A DNA stretch of 64,000 nt from JACDAN01 sp963801855 (GCA_963801855.1 CAWDGK010000002.1:1054001-1118000), one strand, 5' to 3'. Positions 47,254 through 61,046 are shown, counted from the stretch's first letter. Program-made: numbers and translations. Notes: generated from the letters alone by a model not told the origin.

Positions 47254-47365
47254 ACGCGGTAGCGGCTGGCGCATGATAGCGGCGGGCGGGTCGATGCTCT
47301 TCGGGCACATTCGACACCGGACGGGCGAGGAGGCGGGTTTCTTCCCGCCCCCTCGACACATCCGA

Positions 47366-50269
47366 TCAGCCGGTGAAGGGCGGACGAACGGGCTGCGCGC
47401 CGCGGCTCAGGAGCAGCCTGACGACGGTTCCTCGCCGAACCCGTGCACCGGGTCGTACCGACTGCCCGAGCACACGCCCTGGCACAGTCGAAGCCGAGAA
47501 ACGCCTGCCCATGACCACGGCCCGGCAACCGGCGCGGGCGATCGCCCTTCGAGCCTGCACGACGGTCTTCCCTTTCACGTTGGGAACCGTGCAGCGTCGG
47601 ACCTGCTGCGGGGCGCGAGGACGGCTGCGGCTGAGGCTGAGGCTGCGGTTGAGGCTGAGGTGCAGGTGGTGGTGGCGGCGGCGGCGGAGGTGGAGGTGGA
47701 GGCGGCGGGGCCTGGAACAGCCGCTCGTACGCGCCGATGTCGCACGCCGCACCCTGCGGCCTCGCGGTTCCCCGCTGGTCGGTCGCCGGACATCCGGTGG
47801 TGCCTGCCGCGTCGATCGCAGGGCTACCGGCAAGCAGCTCGTGCGTCCACGTCGGACCCCCGTTCGCGGCGAGCGGCCCGAGCAGCGGAGCGGTGCTCTT
47901 GCGGTCGCCTGTGGCGTTCAGCGCGCAATCGTCCGCGTCTTCGAGGTTCAGCCCCTGCGAGTTCGGCGCTGCGCCGTCGCAATTCGCATTCTCCGGGTGG
48001 CCGGAGATGATCGTCGCCCGCAGCCGGACGATCCCGTCCGCGGAGTCGAAGCCATTTTCTGTCAGGACGACGGCCCGCTCGTTGTACACGCCGCCGCCGT
48101 TCCCGTCCTCCACGACGTTGCCCGTCAGGGTGACGTGGTCGAGGCTGACCGTCGGGATGAACGGCGCGTCGACCTCACCGTGGAAGATCACGCCGGCGTC
48201 GTTGTAGATCCCGCCGCCGCGGCTCGCGGCAGTGTTGCCGCTGATCGTCGAGTTCGAGACGATCGCAGTCGGGATCAGAGATTCGAGCTGCTGGAGCTGC
48301 GGGCCATCTGGGAGGCGGAGCCCGAAGGCGTGAGCCGGAGGGTGTTTGCAAGCCCGCCCCCACGCCGGGTGTCGCCGAACTCCTCGTCGTCCGGAGACTC
48401 ACCGTTGTCGCTGACTTCGCTCCTCGTCAGGTGGAGCAGCCCGCCGTTGAACAGCCCACCGCCGTCTTCGCGGGCCCAGTTGCCGACGACTCGCGAGTCG
48501 ATGACCGTGGCAGTGGAGCCGGGGGCGTTGGAGATCCCTCCACCCAGTCCCGAGCGCGAGAGGTTTCCGCTGACGACGCTGCCGGTCAGCGTCAGCTCGG
48601 CGCCGACGTGCTCGAACCCGTTGCCTCCGTTGAAGATGCCGCCCCCGCCGCGAAGGCCCCAGGTCGTGTTGTTTGCGATGGTCGCGTTCGAGATCGTCGC
48701 CTTCGCGACGTTGTAGAGGCCACCGCCGGTGTCGATGCCTGCGTCGTTTCTGCTGAGCGTCCCACCACTGACGGTGAGCTCGGCGGCGACGTACACCGTC
48801 GCGTTACCGTCCGGATAAGAGAACCGCGCGTTGTAGATGCCGCCGCCCTCGTTGAACGCGTCGTTGTCGTCGACGGACGTTCCCGTCAGCGAGACCGAGC
48901 GCGGTTGTAGATCCCCGAGCCGTTATCGGCCTCGCCCGAGGTAGATCGCTCCACCGGTCATCTCGAACACTGCTCGATGAAGTTGTCCCTCCTCGATGAG
49001 CGTCTCGTAGCGGGCATTGTTGTAGACGCCGCCGCCGTCGTCGCTGGCGTCGTTGTCGTCCATGGTCGTTGCGTTGACGTCGGCCGTGCCGTCGTTGTAG
49101 ATCGCGCCGCCGTACTCGTCGCGCGACGTTGTCGTCGATCGTGCCTCCGGTGATCGAGAGCTCTCCGATCCGGGTCGTGTCACCGCCGAAGTACGTGCCG
49201 TTGTAGATCCCGCCGCCGTCGTCGCTCGGCGTCGTTCTCGTCGACGTCGGTGCCGGTCGAGTGAGACCGACGCCACCCTCGTTGTAGATGCCGCCGCCGT
49301 TCTCCTCGGCAAGGTTGTCCTCGACGGTGCTGTCCCGAGCTCGAGCTCGGAGGCCTCGTACGCCGTACGTCGTGTCGACGCCGTTGTAGATGCCGCCGCC
49401 GTCGTTGTCGGCGCTGTTGCCTTCCTCGCCGAGGCCGATGTCGGTGCCGGTGATCCAGCGCCTCGTCGTCGTTGAAGATGCCGCCGCCGTCGCCGCCGCC
49501 CTCGCTCTCGGGCGCCTCGTTGCTGCGTGACCTTGCTGTCGAGACGATCAGGCCGGGCGTCGTGTCGAAGGCTCTGTCTTCGAGGAGCTCGGGGCCGTCG
49601 CTGTTGTTGTAGATACCGCCGCCGTTGTTCGCGACGTTGTTGTCCACGAGCACGTCGTCGAGCGTGAGGACGTCCTCGCGATGGTTGTAGAGGCCGCCGC
49701 CTCTGGGCGGTGACGAGGTTTCCGGCCACCGTGCTGTTCCTGAGCGTCAGCGTGCCGTGATTCTTCACGCCGCCACCGTTGCCGTTCCACTCGCCGTTCC
49801 GGATGGTCACGCCGGAGATCACGACGTCGCCGCCGTGGGCGATGTCGAAAACGCGCTCGCGGTCCAGGGGCTCTGCGATCGCGTCCCGGTTTCCGTCGAT
49901 GAAGACGACGTCGCGGCCGGCGACCCGTGAGAGTGAGATCGTCGTGGACGTCGAGGTCCCCGAAGTCCTGCACCGGAGTCCCCGTCGGAGATTCCGTACC
50001 TGGCTGAGGATGTACGTGCCGGCGGGAACGGAGATGGTGTCGGCGCCCGCGTGCGCGTTCGCCTCCATGACCGCCGCTCGCAACGAGCACGATTCGTCCG
50101 CTGCCGAGCAAAGGCCGTCTCCGGGATCGACGTCGCCCAGGTCATTGGTGGTGTTGACCTCGAACACGTCGTGATTCGCCCGAGCAGCCGTCGTGGAGGC
50201 AGAGAGTGCCGCCAACAGCACTCCCACCAAGAACATGACGCGTAGCGCGCGCCGACCATCTCGCCGCAT
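47366..50269 (-). CDS. Secreted CSLREA right-handed beta-helix protein with C-terminal PASTA domain, many frameshifts
   Basis: The gene starts at ATG 50269 after AAAAGGGGAG, with signal peptide VMFLVGVLLAALSASTTAARA. The mature N-terminus holds the CSLREA hallmark (ADESCSLRAAVMEANAHAG). A long beta-helix follows, built of about 40-residue rungs with NEGGGIYN/GGGVYN motifs and ATISNATIANNT-type strands, closing with GSPAIDAAGTTGCPATDQRG. A poly-Pro run and a (Gln-Pro)n linker lead to a PASTA domain (VPNVKGKTVVQARRAIARAG to RRGTVVRLLLSRG). About ten indels break 47.6 kb and 48.28-49.99 kb. The spanning length is about 968 codons. It is probably a surface protein; PASTA suggests contact with cell-wall peptidoglycan. 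Confidence 0.8.
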
Positions 50270-50338
50270 GTCACTCCCCTTTTCCCTGGTTTCCAGGGAA
50301 TTTGGAGCATCCGGCGCGATTTTTCAATGGTCGAACGG

Positions 50339-51967
50339 CTAGGCCAGTGCTTCGACGGCCTCCCGGATCTCGACGAGCTCCTGCTGCAACTTTTTCGTCT
50401 CCTCGAGTGTCGCGTCGTTGAGTCGCCGTCGGAGGTGGCGCTCTCGGAGCCGCAGGAGCAGCTCCTTCCCGGTGGCCTCGTCGATCGCCTCCGCCGCTGC
50501 CACGGCGTCCAGCTCAGCGAGCTCGGTCACGATCTCCTCGTCCTTCCCTTCGCCGAGGATGACCGCACGGAGCCGTCGGTGAACCTCGCTGTCGAAGTGG
50601 TCCGGCGGAATCCGGCCGAGCGCCTCGGAGAGCGTGGGAAACTCGAGGCAAGCCGCAAGGACGTCTCGCTCCAGCCGGTCGCCGGCGTCCATGACCCGTC
50701 GCGAGACCGGAGCGGCCCTCATCGTCGACAGCGCGCTCTGGAGCTGAATCGTCATGCCGAGCTCGTCGTTCGCCTCCCGCCACGCCTCGTGGCGTTCGGG
50801 CGACTCCGGGACGTTGTTCAGGAACGACTGGACCCGCTCGTACGCCGTCTGCCGGTCGGGGGCGCGCAGACGCTCGAGCCGTGCCCGATAGCGCACGTAG
50901 CTCTCCGCGTCGCGGAGCCGGTCGGCGAAGCCTTCGGCCGAGTCGGCGGGGTCGAGGCCGGGCGCGAGGGTCACGACCCGAACGTCGAAGCCCTGGCCGA
51001 CGGCGAGCTCCATGCCACGCAGCGTCGCCGCCTCCCCGGCAGCGTCGGAGTCGAAGCAGAGGTAGAGCTGCCGGGTGAGACGCGAAAGCTCCTTCAGCTG
51101 CTGCTCCGTGAGCGCCGTCCCCATCGAGGCGACGACCGGCTCCAGGCCCGCCTGCCGGAGTGCGATCACGTCGGTGTTTCCCTCGACGACGATGGCGCGT
51201 TCTTCCTTGGCGATCGCGGTCCGCGACAGGTTGAGCCCGTAGAGGACGGCCGACTTGTGGAAGAGCTCCCCCTCGGGCGAGTTCACGTACTTCCCCCGCA
51301 GAGGGTCGTCTTCGTGGAGCTTGCGCGCCTGAAAGCCGACGACGCGGCCCCGCGCATCGGCGATCGGGAACATCAGCCGCCGCGGGAAGTAGTCCTTTCC
51401 TCGTGCATTTGCGAGTCCGGCGGCTCGAAGCTCTGCGACCGTGAACCCCTTCTGCTGCGCCTTCTGGGTCAGGCCGTCGCCCGGGGAGAGACCGAGGCGG
51501 AACTCACGGCAGACCGGTTCCAGGAGGCCACGGCTCTCCAGGTATTCCCGAACAGGCTCTCCGGCCGCCGTCTCCCAGAGGTGCCGCTCGTAGAACGCTG
51601 TCGCCTGGTCGAGCGCAGCGTGAAGCCTGTCGCGCCGCTTGCGCGACTCCTCGACCTGGGGCGACGATTCCTCGTACTCGAGCGGGACCCGGAAGCGCTC
51701 GGCCAGCCACTCGAGTGCCTCGGCGAAATCGAGCTGTTCGGTCTCGCGGACGAAGGTGATCACGTCGCCGCCCTTGTTGCAGCCGAAGCAGTAGAAGAGC
51801 TTCTCGACCGGGTTCACCGAGAAGCTCGGCGTCCGCTCCTCGTGAAACGGGCAGCGGCCGGTATAGCGCGAGCCGACCTTGCGCAACTGAGTCCGGCCCG
51901 AGACGACATCGACCATGTCGGCAGCCGCGATGACGGCCTGCTTGGACTCCTCCTTGATCAGGGCCAC
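50339..51967 (-). CDS. dnaG: DNA primase
   Basis: DnaG makes RNA primers at the replication fork. The 542-residue protein has the CHC2 zinc ribbon (CPFHEERTPSFSV then FYCFGC), the catalytic core TOPRIM motifs (VVEGNTDVIAL and CFDSDAAGEAA), and a helical C-terminal region (RRLRAVIL, RLRERHLRRRL) that would bind DnaB. TOPRIM motif 1 reads EGNTD where EGYMD is usual; the catalytic Glu and Asp are kept. The start GTG at 51967 overlaps the dgt stop by one base (TAGTG), so dgt and dnaG form an operon, as in many Actinobacteria. Confidence 0.95.
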   Translation of the reverse strand: MALIKEESKQAVIAAADMVDVVSGRTQLRKVGSRYTGRCPFHEERTPSFSVNPVEKLFYCFGCNKGGDVITFVRETEQLDFAEALEWLAERFRVPLEYEESSPQVEESRKRRDRLHAALDQATAFYERHLWETAAGEPVREYLESRGLLEPVCREFRLGLSPGDGLTQKAQQKGFTVAELRAAGLANARGKDYFPRRLMFPIADARGRVVGFQARKLHEDDPLRGKYVNSPEGELFHKSAVLYGLNLSRTAIAKEERAIVVEGNTDVIALRQAGLEPVVASMGTALTEQQLKELSRLTRQLYLCFDSDAAGEAATLRGMELAVGQGFDVRVVTLAPGLDPADSAEGFADRLRDAESYVRYRARLERLRAPDRQTAYERVQSFLNNVPESPERHEAWREANDELGMTIQLQSALSTMRAAPVSRRVMDAGDRLERDVLAACLEFPTLSEALGRIPPDHFDSEVHRRLRAVILGEGKDEEIVTELAELDAVAAAEAIDEATGKELLLRLRERHLRRRLNDATLEETKKLQQELVEIREAVEALA

Positions 51968-52965
51968 TAGAGGCGCTCCGCATAGGCGAGCGCGAACCGG
52001 TCGGTCATCCCGGCAACGTAGTCAGCGATCCGCTGGCCGACGTCGCCGGGACCGGGCGGAATCTCGTCGGGATTCTCGGCGACGTGCGCGAAGATGCGGG
52101 CCACGACCTCGCGAGCCTCGCGATGCTGGGGCTCGTTGTGCGGCCCGAGGTAGACGCGGTCGAACATGAACGTGCGAAGCGCGAGCATCGCCGTTCCGAC
52201 GGTCTCGCTCTGCTGGATGTCCCCCTCGCGCTCGGAGGTGTCCACGAGATCGTGAACGAGGGCGTCGATCCGCCTTGCACCAGTTGCACCCAGGAGGTCG
52301 ACCTCGGCGCGCGGAAGGTCTTCTTCGCGAAGGACGCCGGCTCGGATCGCGTCGTCGATGTCGTGGTTGATGTACGCGACGCGGTCGACGATCCGAACGA
52401 TCCGGCCCTCGAGCGTCTCCGGCAGGTTCGGCCCTGTGTGGTTCAGGATCCCGTCGCGAACCTCGTGGGTGAGGTTCAGCCCCTCTCCATCCTTCTCGAG
52501 CACGTCCACGATGCGGAGCGAATGTTCGTTGTGGTGGAAGCGCCGCCCGAACCGCTGCTGGAGTTGCGCATCGAGCGCCGCCTCCCCGGTGTGGCCGAAC
52601 GGCGTGTGGCCGAGATCGTGGCCAAGCCCGATCGCCTCGACGAGGTCCTCGTTGAGCCCCAGCGCGCGGGCAACGCCCCGGGAGATTCCTGTCGTCTCGA
52701 TGGTGTGCGTGATCCGCGTCCGGAGGTGGTCTCCGCTCGGATCGATGAAGACCTGCGTCTTGTTTCGGAGCCGGCGAAAGGCCTTCGAGTGGACGATTCG
52801 GTCACGGTCGCGCTGGAAGGGTGTCCGGACGCCGCACAGTTCCTCGTCGCGAGCCCGGCCGCGCGTCTCGTACGACCGGACGGCAAGCGGCGAAAGGCAC
52901 CGCTCCTCGTGCGCGCGAAGCCGCGATTCGAAGGATTCGGAAACACGTCCGGCGACCTCGGTCAT
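51967..52965 (-). CDS. dgt: Deoxyguanosinetriphosphate triphosphohydrolase-like protein
   Basis: It hydrolyses dNTPs to deoxynucleoside and triphosphate, trimming nucleotide pools. The 332-residue HD-domain protein has DRDRIVHSKAFRRLRNKTQV, the HD motif GLGHDLGHTPFGHTGE, HHNEHSLRIV, and IVRIVDRVAYINHDIDDAI, with metal ligands His, His-Asp and Asp. The ATG at 52965 is selected because upstream sequence is unrelated. It is upstream of dnaG in a tight pair. Its 5' flank contains a G-rich tract on the coding strand (53018-53039). Confidence 0.93.
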   Translation of the reverse strand: MTEVAGRVSESFESRLRAHEERCLSPLAVRSYETRGRARDEELCGVRTPFQRDRDRIVHSKAFRRLRNKTQVFIDPSGDHLRTRITHTIETTGISRGVARALGLNEDLVEAIGLGHDLGHTPFGHTGEAALDAQLQQRFGRRFHHNEHSLRIVDVLEKDGEGLNLTHEVRDGILNHTGPNLPETLEGRIVRIVDRVAYINHDIDDAIRAGVLREEDLPRAEVDLLGATGARRIDALVHDLVDTSEREGDIQQSETVGTAMLALRTFMFDRVYLGPHNEPQHREAREVVARIFAHVAENPDEIPPGPGDVGQRIADYVAGMTDRFALAYAERL

Positions 52966-53017
52966 CAAGGCAAGGCTAGTGCCTGATCCGGCGGCCGCGA
53001 AGTGTCGGGCGGGGACC

Positions 53018-53055
53018 ACCCACCACCCCCCACCCTCCCTGGGGTTTGGGTTGGG
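53018..53055 (-). other. G-quadruplex-forming tract upstream of dgt
   Basis: The non-coding stretch 52966-53133 (168 bases) lies between dgt and the SDR gene. On the minus strand it holds GGGAGGGTGGGGGGTGGTGGG, a canonical four-run quadruplex motif with loops of 1-4 bases, next to a C-rich stretch (plus strand GGGGTTTGGGTTGGG). It lies about 55 bases upstream of the dgt start, where it could affect transcription or translation. I see no promoter hexamers I would defend. Confidence 0.5.
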
Positions 53056-53133
53056 ATTGTCACGCTATCCCGTTTCTCGCCACGGATGTGAACCCGCCTC
53101 GAACCGAGTGTGAAACATGTCGTCCACAAAGCC

Positions 53134-53919
53134 TCAGATGATGATCGGCACCGTGCCGCCGTCCGCACTCCACGCGGCGCCGGTGACATAGGACGCGCGG
53201 TCGGAGCAGAGAAACGCGATCACGCTTGCAATCTCCTCGGGCTCCGCGAGCCTGCCGAGCGGGCGCCCGGCGCCGACGGACTCGAGCACCTCGGCACGCG
53301 TCTTGCCGCTCCGCTCCGACTGCTGGTCAGCAAGCCCGCCGGCACCCAGCCAGGCGTCGGTCGCGGTCGGGCCCGGGGTTACCGCGTTGCAGCGGATGCC
53401 GGCTCCGGCGTAGAGATCCGCGACCAGCCGCGAAAGCGACAGGACTGCCGCCTTGGTCACGGAGTAGTTCGGCATCGAGGTCGACGGGCGCTTACCCGCG
53501 GTCGAAGACACGTTCACGATCGCTCCACTGCCGCGCCGCTGCATCCCCGGCAAGACGGCGCGAATCGCGCGCACATAGCTCATCACGTTGAGCTGCCACA
53601 TCTCGTCCCAGTGCGAGTCGGCCAGATCCTCGAACCCGACCTGGTAGGCGACGCCGACGTTGTTGACGAGGCAGTCGACGGCGCCAAGAGTCTCGCTCGC
53701 CTCTGCCACGAGCGCCTCGGGTGCTCCGGGTTCCGCGAGATCGCAGACGACTCCGAGGGCACTCCGCGTCTCGATCCGAGCCGCATCCACCTTCTCTGCA
53801 TCGCGGCCCACCACAACCACGCGCGCCCCTTCCTCACCGAGCAGCCGCGCTGTGGCGAGGCCGATCCCTCCGGTCGACCCGGTCACGACGCAAACCCGGT
53901 CGCGCAGGCCGAGATCCAT
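53134..53919 (-). CDS. Short-chain dehydrogenase/reductase (SDR)
   Basis: The 261-residue classical SDR has the cofactor site TGSTGGIG, the NNVG motif (LVNNVGVAYQ), catalytic Ser in VNVSSTAGK, Tyr-x-x-x-Lys as YSVTK, and the C-terminal SDRASYVTGAAWSADGG typical of FabG-like enzymes. It probably reduces or oxidises a small hydroxyl/keto substrate with NAD(P). The substrate cannot be assigned. The ATG at 53919 fits; a longer frame runs to 53946 but overlaps the divergent histidine phosphatase start. Confidence 0.88.
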   Translation of the reverse strand: MDLGLRDRVCVVTGSTGGIGLATARLLGEEGARVVVVGRDAEKVDAARIETRSALGVVCDLAEPGAPEALVAEASETLGAVDCLVNNVGVAYQVGFEDLADSHWDEMWQLNVMSYVRAIRAVLPGMQRRGSGAIVNVSSTAGKRPSTSMPNYSVTKAAVLSLSRLVADLYAGAGIRCNAVTPGPTATDAWLGAGGLADQQSERSGKTRAEVLESVGAGRPLGRLAEPEEIASVIAFLCSDRASYVTGAAWSADGGTVPIII

Positions 53920-53938
53920 GGCCGAGTAGCGTACCGCC

Positions 53939-54604
53939 GTGACCACGATCCTCCTCGCACGCCACGGCGAGAGCGACTGGAATCGCGCGAAGCGATGGCA
54001 AGGACACGCGGACCGCCCTCTGACCGAGCTCGGGCGCGACCAGGCCCGGGAGCTTGCCGGGCGACTGGCGGAAACCGAGCTCGACGCGATCTACTCGAGC
54101 GACCTCCAGCGCGCCCGGCAGACAGCCGAGATCGTCGCGGGATCGCGACAGTTGAGTGTCAAGACGGTCGCCGGGCTCCGCGAGGTGGACGTGGGCTCGT
54201 GGTCCGGCCTCACCCGAGCGGAGGCCGAGCAGCGGTTTCCGGAGGCGTACGCGCGCTGGATGGCCGGAGGCGAAGGCTGGGACGACGGCGAGACCTATGA
54301 GCAGCTGAGCCGAAGAGTCGTGGACGCCGTCTGTCACATCTCTGCCGAGCAACCCCAGGGCCGCGTGCTCGTGGTCGCCCACGGTGGCTCGATCCGAGCA
54401 GTCCACGCGTCCGCCCTCGGTGTCGACGTCCACACCTACCGACGCATCCACCGGGTCGAACCGAACGCAACCCTGTCGGCAGTCTGCGTCCAGGACGGGC
54501 GACTGACGGAGCTCTGCCGCACCGAGGACCTCGACGAGTTCCTGGTCGAAGATCAGCGGCGACGACGCGAAGCTGCAGCTCAGCCGCCGACGCCGGCCGG
54601 CTGA
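53939..54604 (+). CDS. Histidine phosphatase family protein (phosphoglycerate-mutase-like)
   Basis: The 221-residue protein has the histidine phosphatase motifs: LARHGESDWNRAKRWQG with the phosphorylated His, YSSDLQRARQTAEI, LREVDVGSWSGLT with the acid Glu, and VVAHGGSIRAV with the second His. Such enzymes hydrolyse small phosphomonoesters; phosphoglycerate mutase activity is less likely since gpmI is present. The GTG at 53939 gives the usual TTILLARHGE start. It is divergent from the SDR gene. Confidence 0.9.
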   Translation: MTTILLARHGESDWNRAKRWQGHADRPLTELGRDQARELAGRLAETELDAIYSSDLQRARQTAEIVAGSRQLSVKTVAGLREVDVGSWSGLTRAEAEQRFPEAYARWMAGGEGWDDGETYEQLSRRVVDAVCHISAEQPQGRVLVVAHGGSIRAVHASALGVDVHTYRRIHRVEPNATLSAVCVQDGRLTELCRTEDLDEFLVEDQRRRREAAAQPPTPAG

Positions 54605-54629
54605 GCGCGCGATCTAGACTGAGCCGGCC

Positions 54630-54878
54630 TTGGATGACTACACGAGCAAGTACAAGGGCGAGCAGGTCGAGATCGCACTCTTCGGCGGCGACTATCAGGA
54701 CGGAGTGCTCACGGCATATTGCGCGATCGACGAGGTTCCGCACATCGAGCTCAATGGCCACATCCTGATTCCGCTCCAGAACATCGCCTCACTCCACTGC
54801 ACCAGCCGCTGTGACGCCCCCGAGCCGGACTGGCCGCCACGCGGCCTGACCGACGACGAGCGGGACGAAGAGTCCTAG
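54630..54878 (+). CDS. Small conserved-looking protein of unknown function
   Basis: The 82-residue product from TTG 54630 is beta-rich with EQVEIALFGGDYQDGVLTAY and HIELNGHILIPLQNIASLHC, like a small Sm-like or SH3-type barrel, followed by an acidic tail. No signal peptide or membrane helix is present. I recognise no family. It sits ten bases before the HtpX-like protease and 25 bases after the phosphatase, so the three may be co-transcribed. Confidence 0.65.
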   Translation: MDDYTSKYKGEQVEIALFGGDYQDGVLTAYCAIDEVPHIELNGHILIPLQNIASLHCTSRCDAPEPDWPPRGLTDDERDEES

Positions 54879-54887
54879 AGGGTTGAT

Positions 54888-55730
54888 GTGACCGGCCGGC
54901 TGGCCGCTCTCGTCAACCTGGGAAAGACCTGGGCGTTGCTCGGCGGCGCCTCCGCGTTGCTCGGCGGGCTCGGATGGGTCCTCGGTGGCTACCGGCTGTT
55001 CTCGATCTTCCTCTTCTGCGGGCTCCTCGCCTGCATGGCTCTGTACTGGTACGCAGACCGCGTCGTCCTCGGGATGGTCGGTGCACGTGAGCTCGTCGAG
55101 GCGGAAGCCGCGCCCCTCTTCACGACTGCTTCGCGAATCGCCGCCCGCGCACGGATGCCCCGGCCGCGCCTCTACCTGATCCGTGACGGCCATCCGAGGG
55201 TGCTCTCTGCCGGGCGTGGCGGCCGCGGGCATGCCCTGGTCGTTTCGACCGGCCTCCTGGGGGCAGCGCAGCCTGCCGAGCTCGAGGGTCTGATCGCCCA
55301 CGAGGTCGCTCATGCTGCTCGCCGAGACCTGCTCGTCCAGACGATCGCCGGCGTGATCGGCGCGACGCTGCTCGAGACGAGCCGAGCCGGCGGATGGTTC
55401 CAGCGCGGCCTGCTCTTCGTGCTCGGACCGATTGCGTCCGCCATCGAGCACCTACTCATCTCGCCCCGCCGCGAATATGCGGCCGACCTACGGGCGGCGG
55501 CGCTCTGCGACTCGCCCCACGGTCTTGCGGACGCGCTCTTGAGGCTGGAGCTCGCGAACGAGCTGGTGAGCTTCGCGGGGAATCCCGCTCTCGAGCCGCT
55601 CTACGCAGTGAACCCGTTCGAGGAGCGCGGTCTGGCTGCTCTCTTCCTGACGCATCCGCCGACCGTCGAGCGGGTCGCACGGCTCAGGGCCCTCGATCCG
55701 GACTGGGAACAGCGGACCGAGGCTGCATAG
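54888..55730 (+). CDS. M48-family zinc metalloprotease (HtpX-like)
   Basis: The 280-residue protein has two N-terminal transmembrane helices (WALLGGASALLGGLGWVL, LFSIFLFCGLLACMALYWYA), then a zinc-protease domain with HEVAHAARRD (HExxH, with Val and Ala in place of the usual HtpX residues) and REYAADLRAAALC for the third ligand. A short hydrophobic pair (LLFVLGPIASAI) sits between. This is a compact HtpX, which degrades misfolded membrane proteins. The GTG start has a GAGGG site nine bases upstream. Confidence 0.85.
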   Translation: MTGRLAALVNLGKTWALLGGASALLGGLGWVLGGYRLFSIFLFCGLLACMALYWYADRVVLGMVGARELVEAEAAPLFTTASRIAARARMPRPRLYLIRDGHPRVLSAGRGGRGHALVVSTGLLGAAQPAELEGLIAHEVAHAARRDLLVQTIAGVIGATLLETSRAGGWFQRGLLFVLGPIASAIEHLLISPRREYAADLRAAALCDSPHGLADALLRLELANELVSFAGNPALEPLYAVNPFEERGLAALFLTHPPTVERVARLRALDPDWEQRTEAA

Positions 55731-55737
55731 GACCAGG

Positions 55738-55762
55738 AAAAAGGGCCCCTTTTGGGGGCCCT
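55738..55762 (-). terminator. Rho-independent terminator of the rRNA operon
   Basis: Downstream of 5S on the minus strand, AGGGCCCC and GGGGCCCT pair perfectly (8 bp) around a five-base loop and are followed by a T-run. The stem spans 55742-55762. The plus-strand HtpX-like gene ends just before it but lacks a T-run on that strand. Confidence 0.85.
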
Positions 55763-55777
55763 CTCTCAAACTAATTC

Positions 55778-55887
<110 letters not shown>

Positions 55888-55902
55888 GAAACTTGTCAGG
55901 GT

Positions 55903-55931
55903 TGCGTGCACCCTCAAAACTCCATAGTGGA
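55903..55931 (-). repeat. 23S processing stem, 3' arm
   Basis: This spacer segment between 23S and 5S is nearly complementary (about 25 of 28 bases) to 58959-58987 just upstream of 23S, forming the long double-stranded stem expected for RNase III processing of pre-23S. Pairing continues inward with AAAAGGTTC near 55939-55947. Confidence 0.75.
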
Positions 55932-55946
55932 TTTCGGCAAAAGGTT

Positions 55947-58938
<2,992 letters not shown>

Positions 58939-58942
58939 GTAT

Positions 58943-59181
58943 AGAACCTTTTACTTTTTCCACTATGGAGTTTTCAAGGTGCGCGCGAACCGGTGTTCGC
59001 GAGAAGATCCCGCCCGAAGGACGGTCTCTCAAAGCTCAACAGCGCGCGCTTCCTAAAGCTCCAGGAGGAAACACCGAGCTCGACGTAATTTCTAGGAGCT
59101 CGGACACCGGACGACTCGAGCAAGCTCGAGGCATCGAACGGACCGAGCGCCTACCGGAGTAATAGCTCCGGCATCCCTAGA
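58943..59181 (-). other. 16S-23S spacer without tRNA genes
   Basis: This 239-base spacer contains the 5' arm of the 23S processing stem (58959-58987) and a copy of the CTTGAAAACT boxA-like element. It contains a small hairpin of CTCGAGC/GCTCGAG type around 59112-59130. No tRNA-Ile or tRNA-Ala cloverleaf is present. Confidence 0.7.
58959..58987 (-). repeat. 23S processing stem, 5' arm
   Basis: The sequence TCCACTATGGAGTTTTCAAG and the following GTGCGCGC (plus strand) pair with 55903-55931 across 23S. It also overlaps a boxA-like CTTGAAAACT on the transcribed strand. Confidence 0.75.
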
Positions 59182-60730
<1,549 letters not shown>

Positions 60731-60883
60731 AATCGATGTCAGATCCGGCCGAAGCCGGCTCGACAACTTGTTCACATTGAGCTTGAGCTCAAAGGTCCCC
60801 CAAGACCGAAATCCCGGGAGACGGGTTATTTGAGCCCGACCCTCAGCAAGCTGAGAGTCAGGTCTCGGCGTTTCACGCACGCT

Positions 60884-60902
60884 GTTGAGTTTTCAAAGAC
60901 CG
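60884..60902 (-). promoter_or_regulatory. boxA-like antitermination element in the rRNA leader
   Basis: The transcribed strand reads GGTCTTTGAAAACTCAACA, matching the TCTTTGAAAACT boxA seen in Gram-positive rRNA leaders. It lies about 155 bases upstream of 16S, and a second CTTGAAAACT precedes 23S. It would recruit Nus factors to keep the rRNA transcript resistant to termination. Confidence 0.6.
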
Positions 60903-60919
60903 TCGCTGCCTGGCGACGC

Positions 60920-60947
60920 AAAAAAGCCTCCGACTCGCACCAGAGGC
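60920..60947 (-). terminator. Weak terminator-like hairpin between tyrS and 16S
   Basis: On the minus strand GCCTC and GAGGC pair (5 bp, 12-base loop) and are followed by six T. It lies after the tyrS stop and before boxA, and could end tyrS transcription or attenuate read-through into the rRNA operon. Confidence 0.4.
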
Positions 60948-61046
60948 CCCAGGAAGATCCGAACTTGCGCTCGTATCTACTGACTAGGGCACTCCAAACG
61001 TCGAGGACAGGGACTTTTCAGCGCCGCCCGATCGGACAGCCCGCGT

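Noticed and set aside
47600..49700. CRISPR-like regular repeats in the 47-50 kb region
   Set aside because: The periodic GCCGCCGTTGTAGATC-type repeats encode the GGGIYN rungs of a beta-helix protein; they diverge and have no unique spacers.
50327..51970. A 547-residue plus-strand frame antisense to dnaG
   Set aside because: dnaG on the minus strand has CHC2 and TOPRIM motifs over its whole length, so the antisense frame is not a gene.
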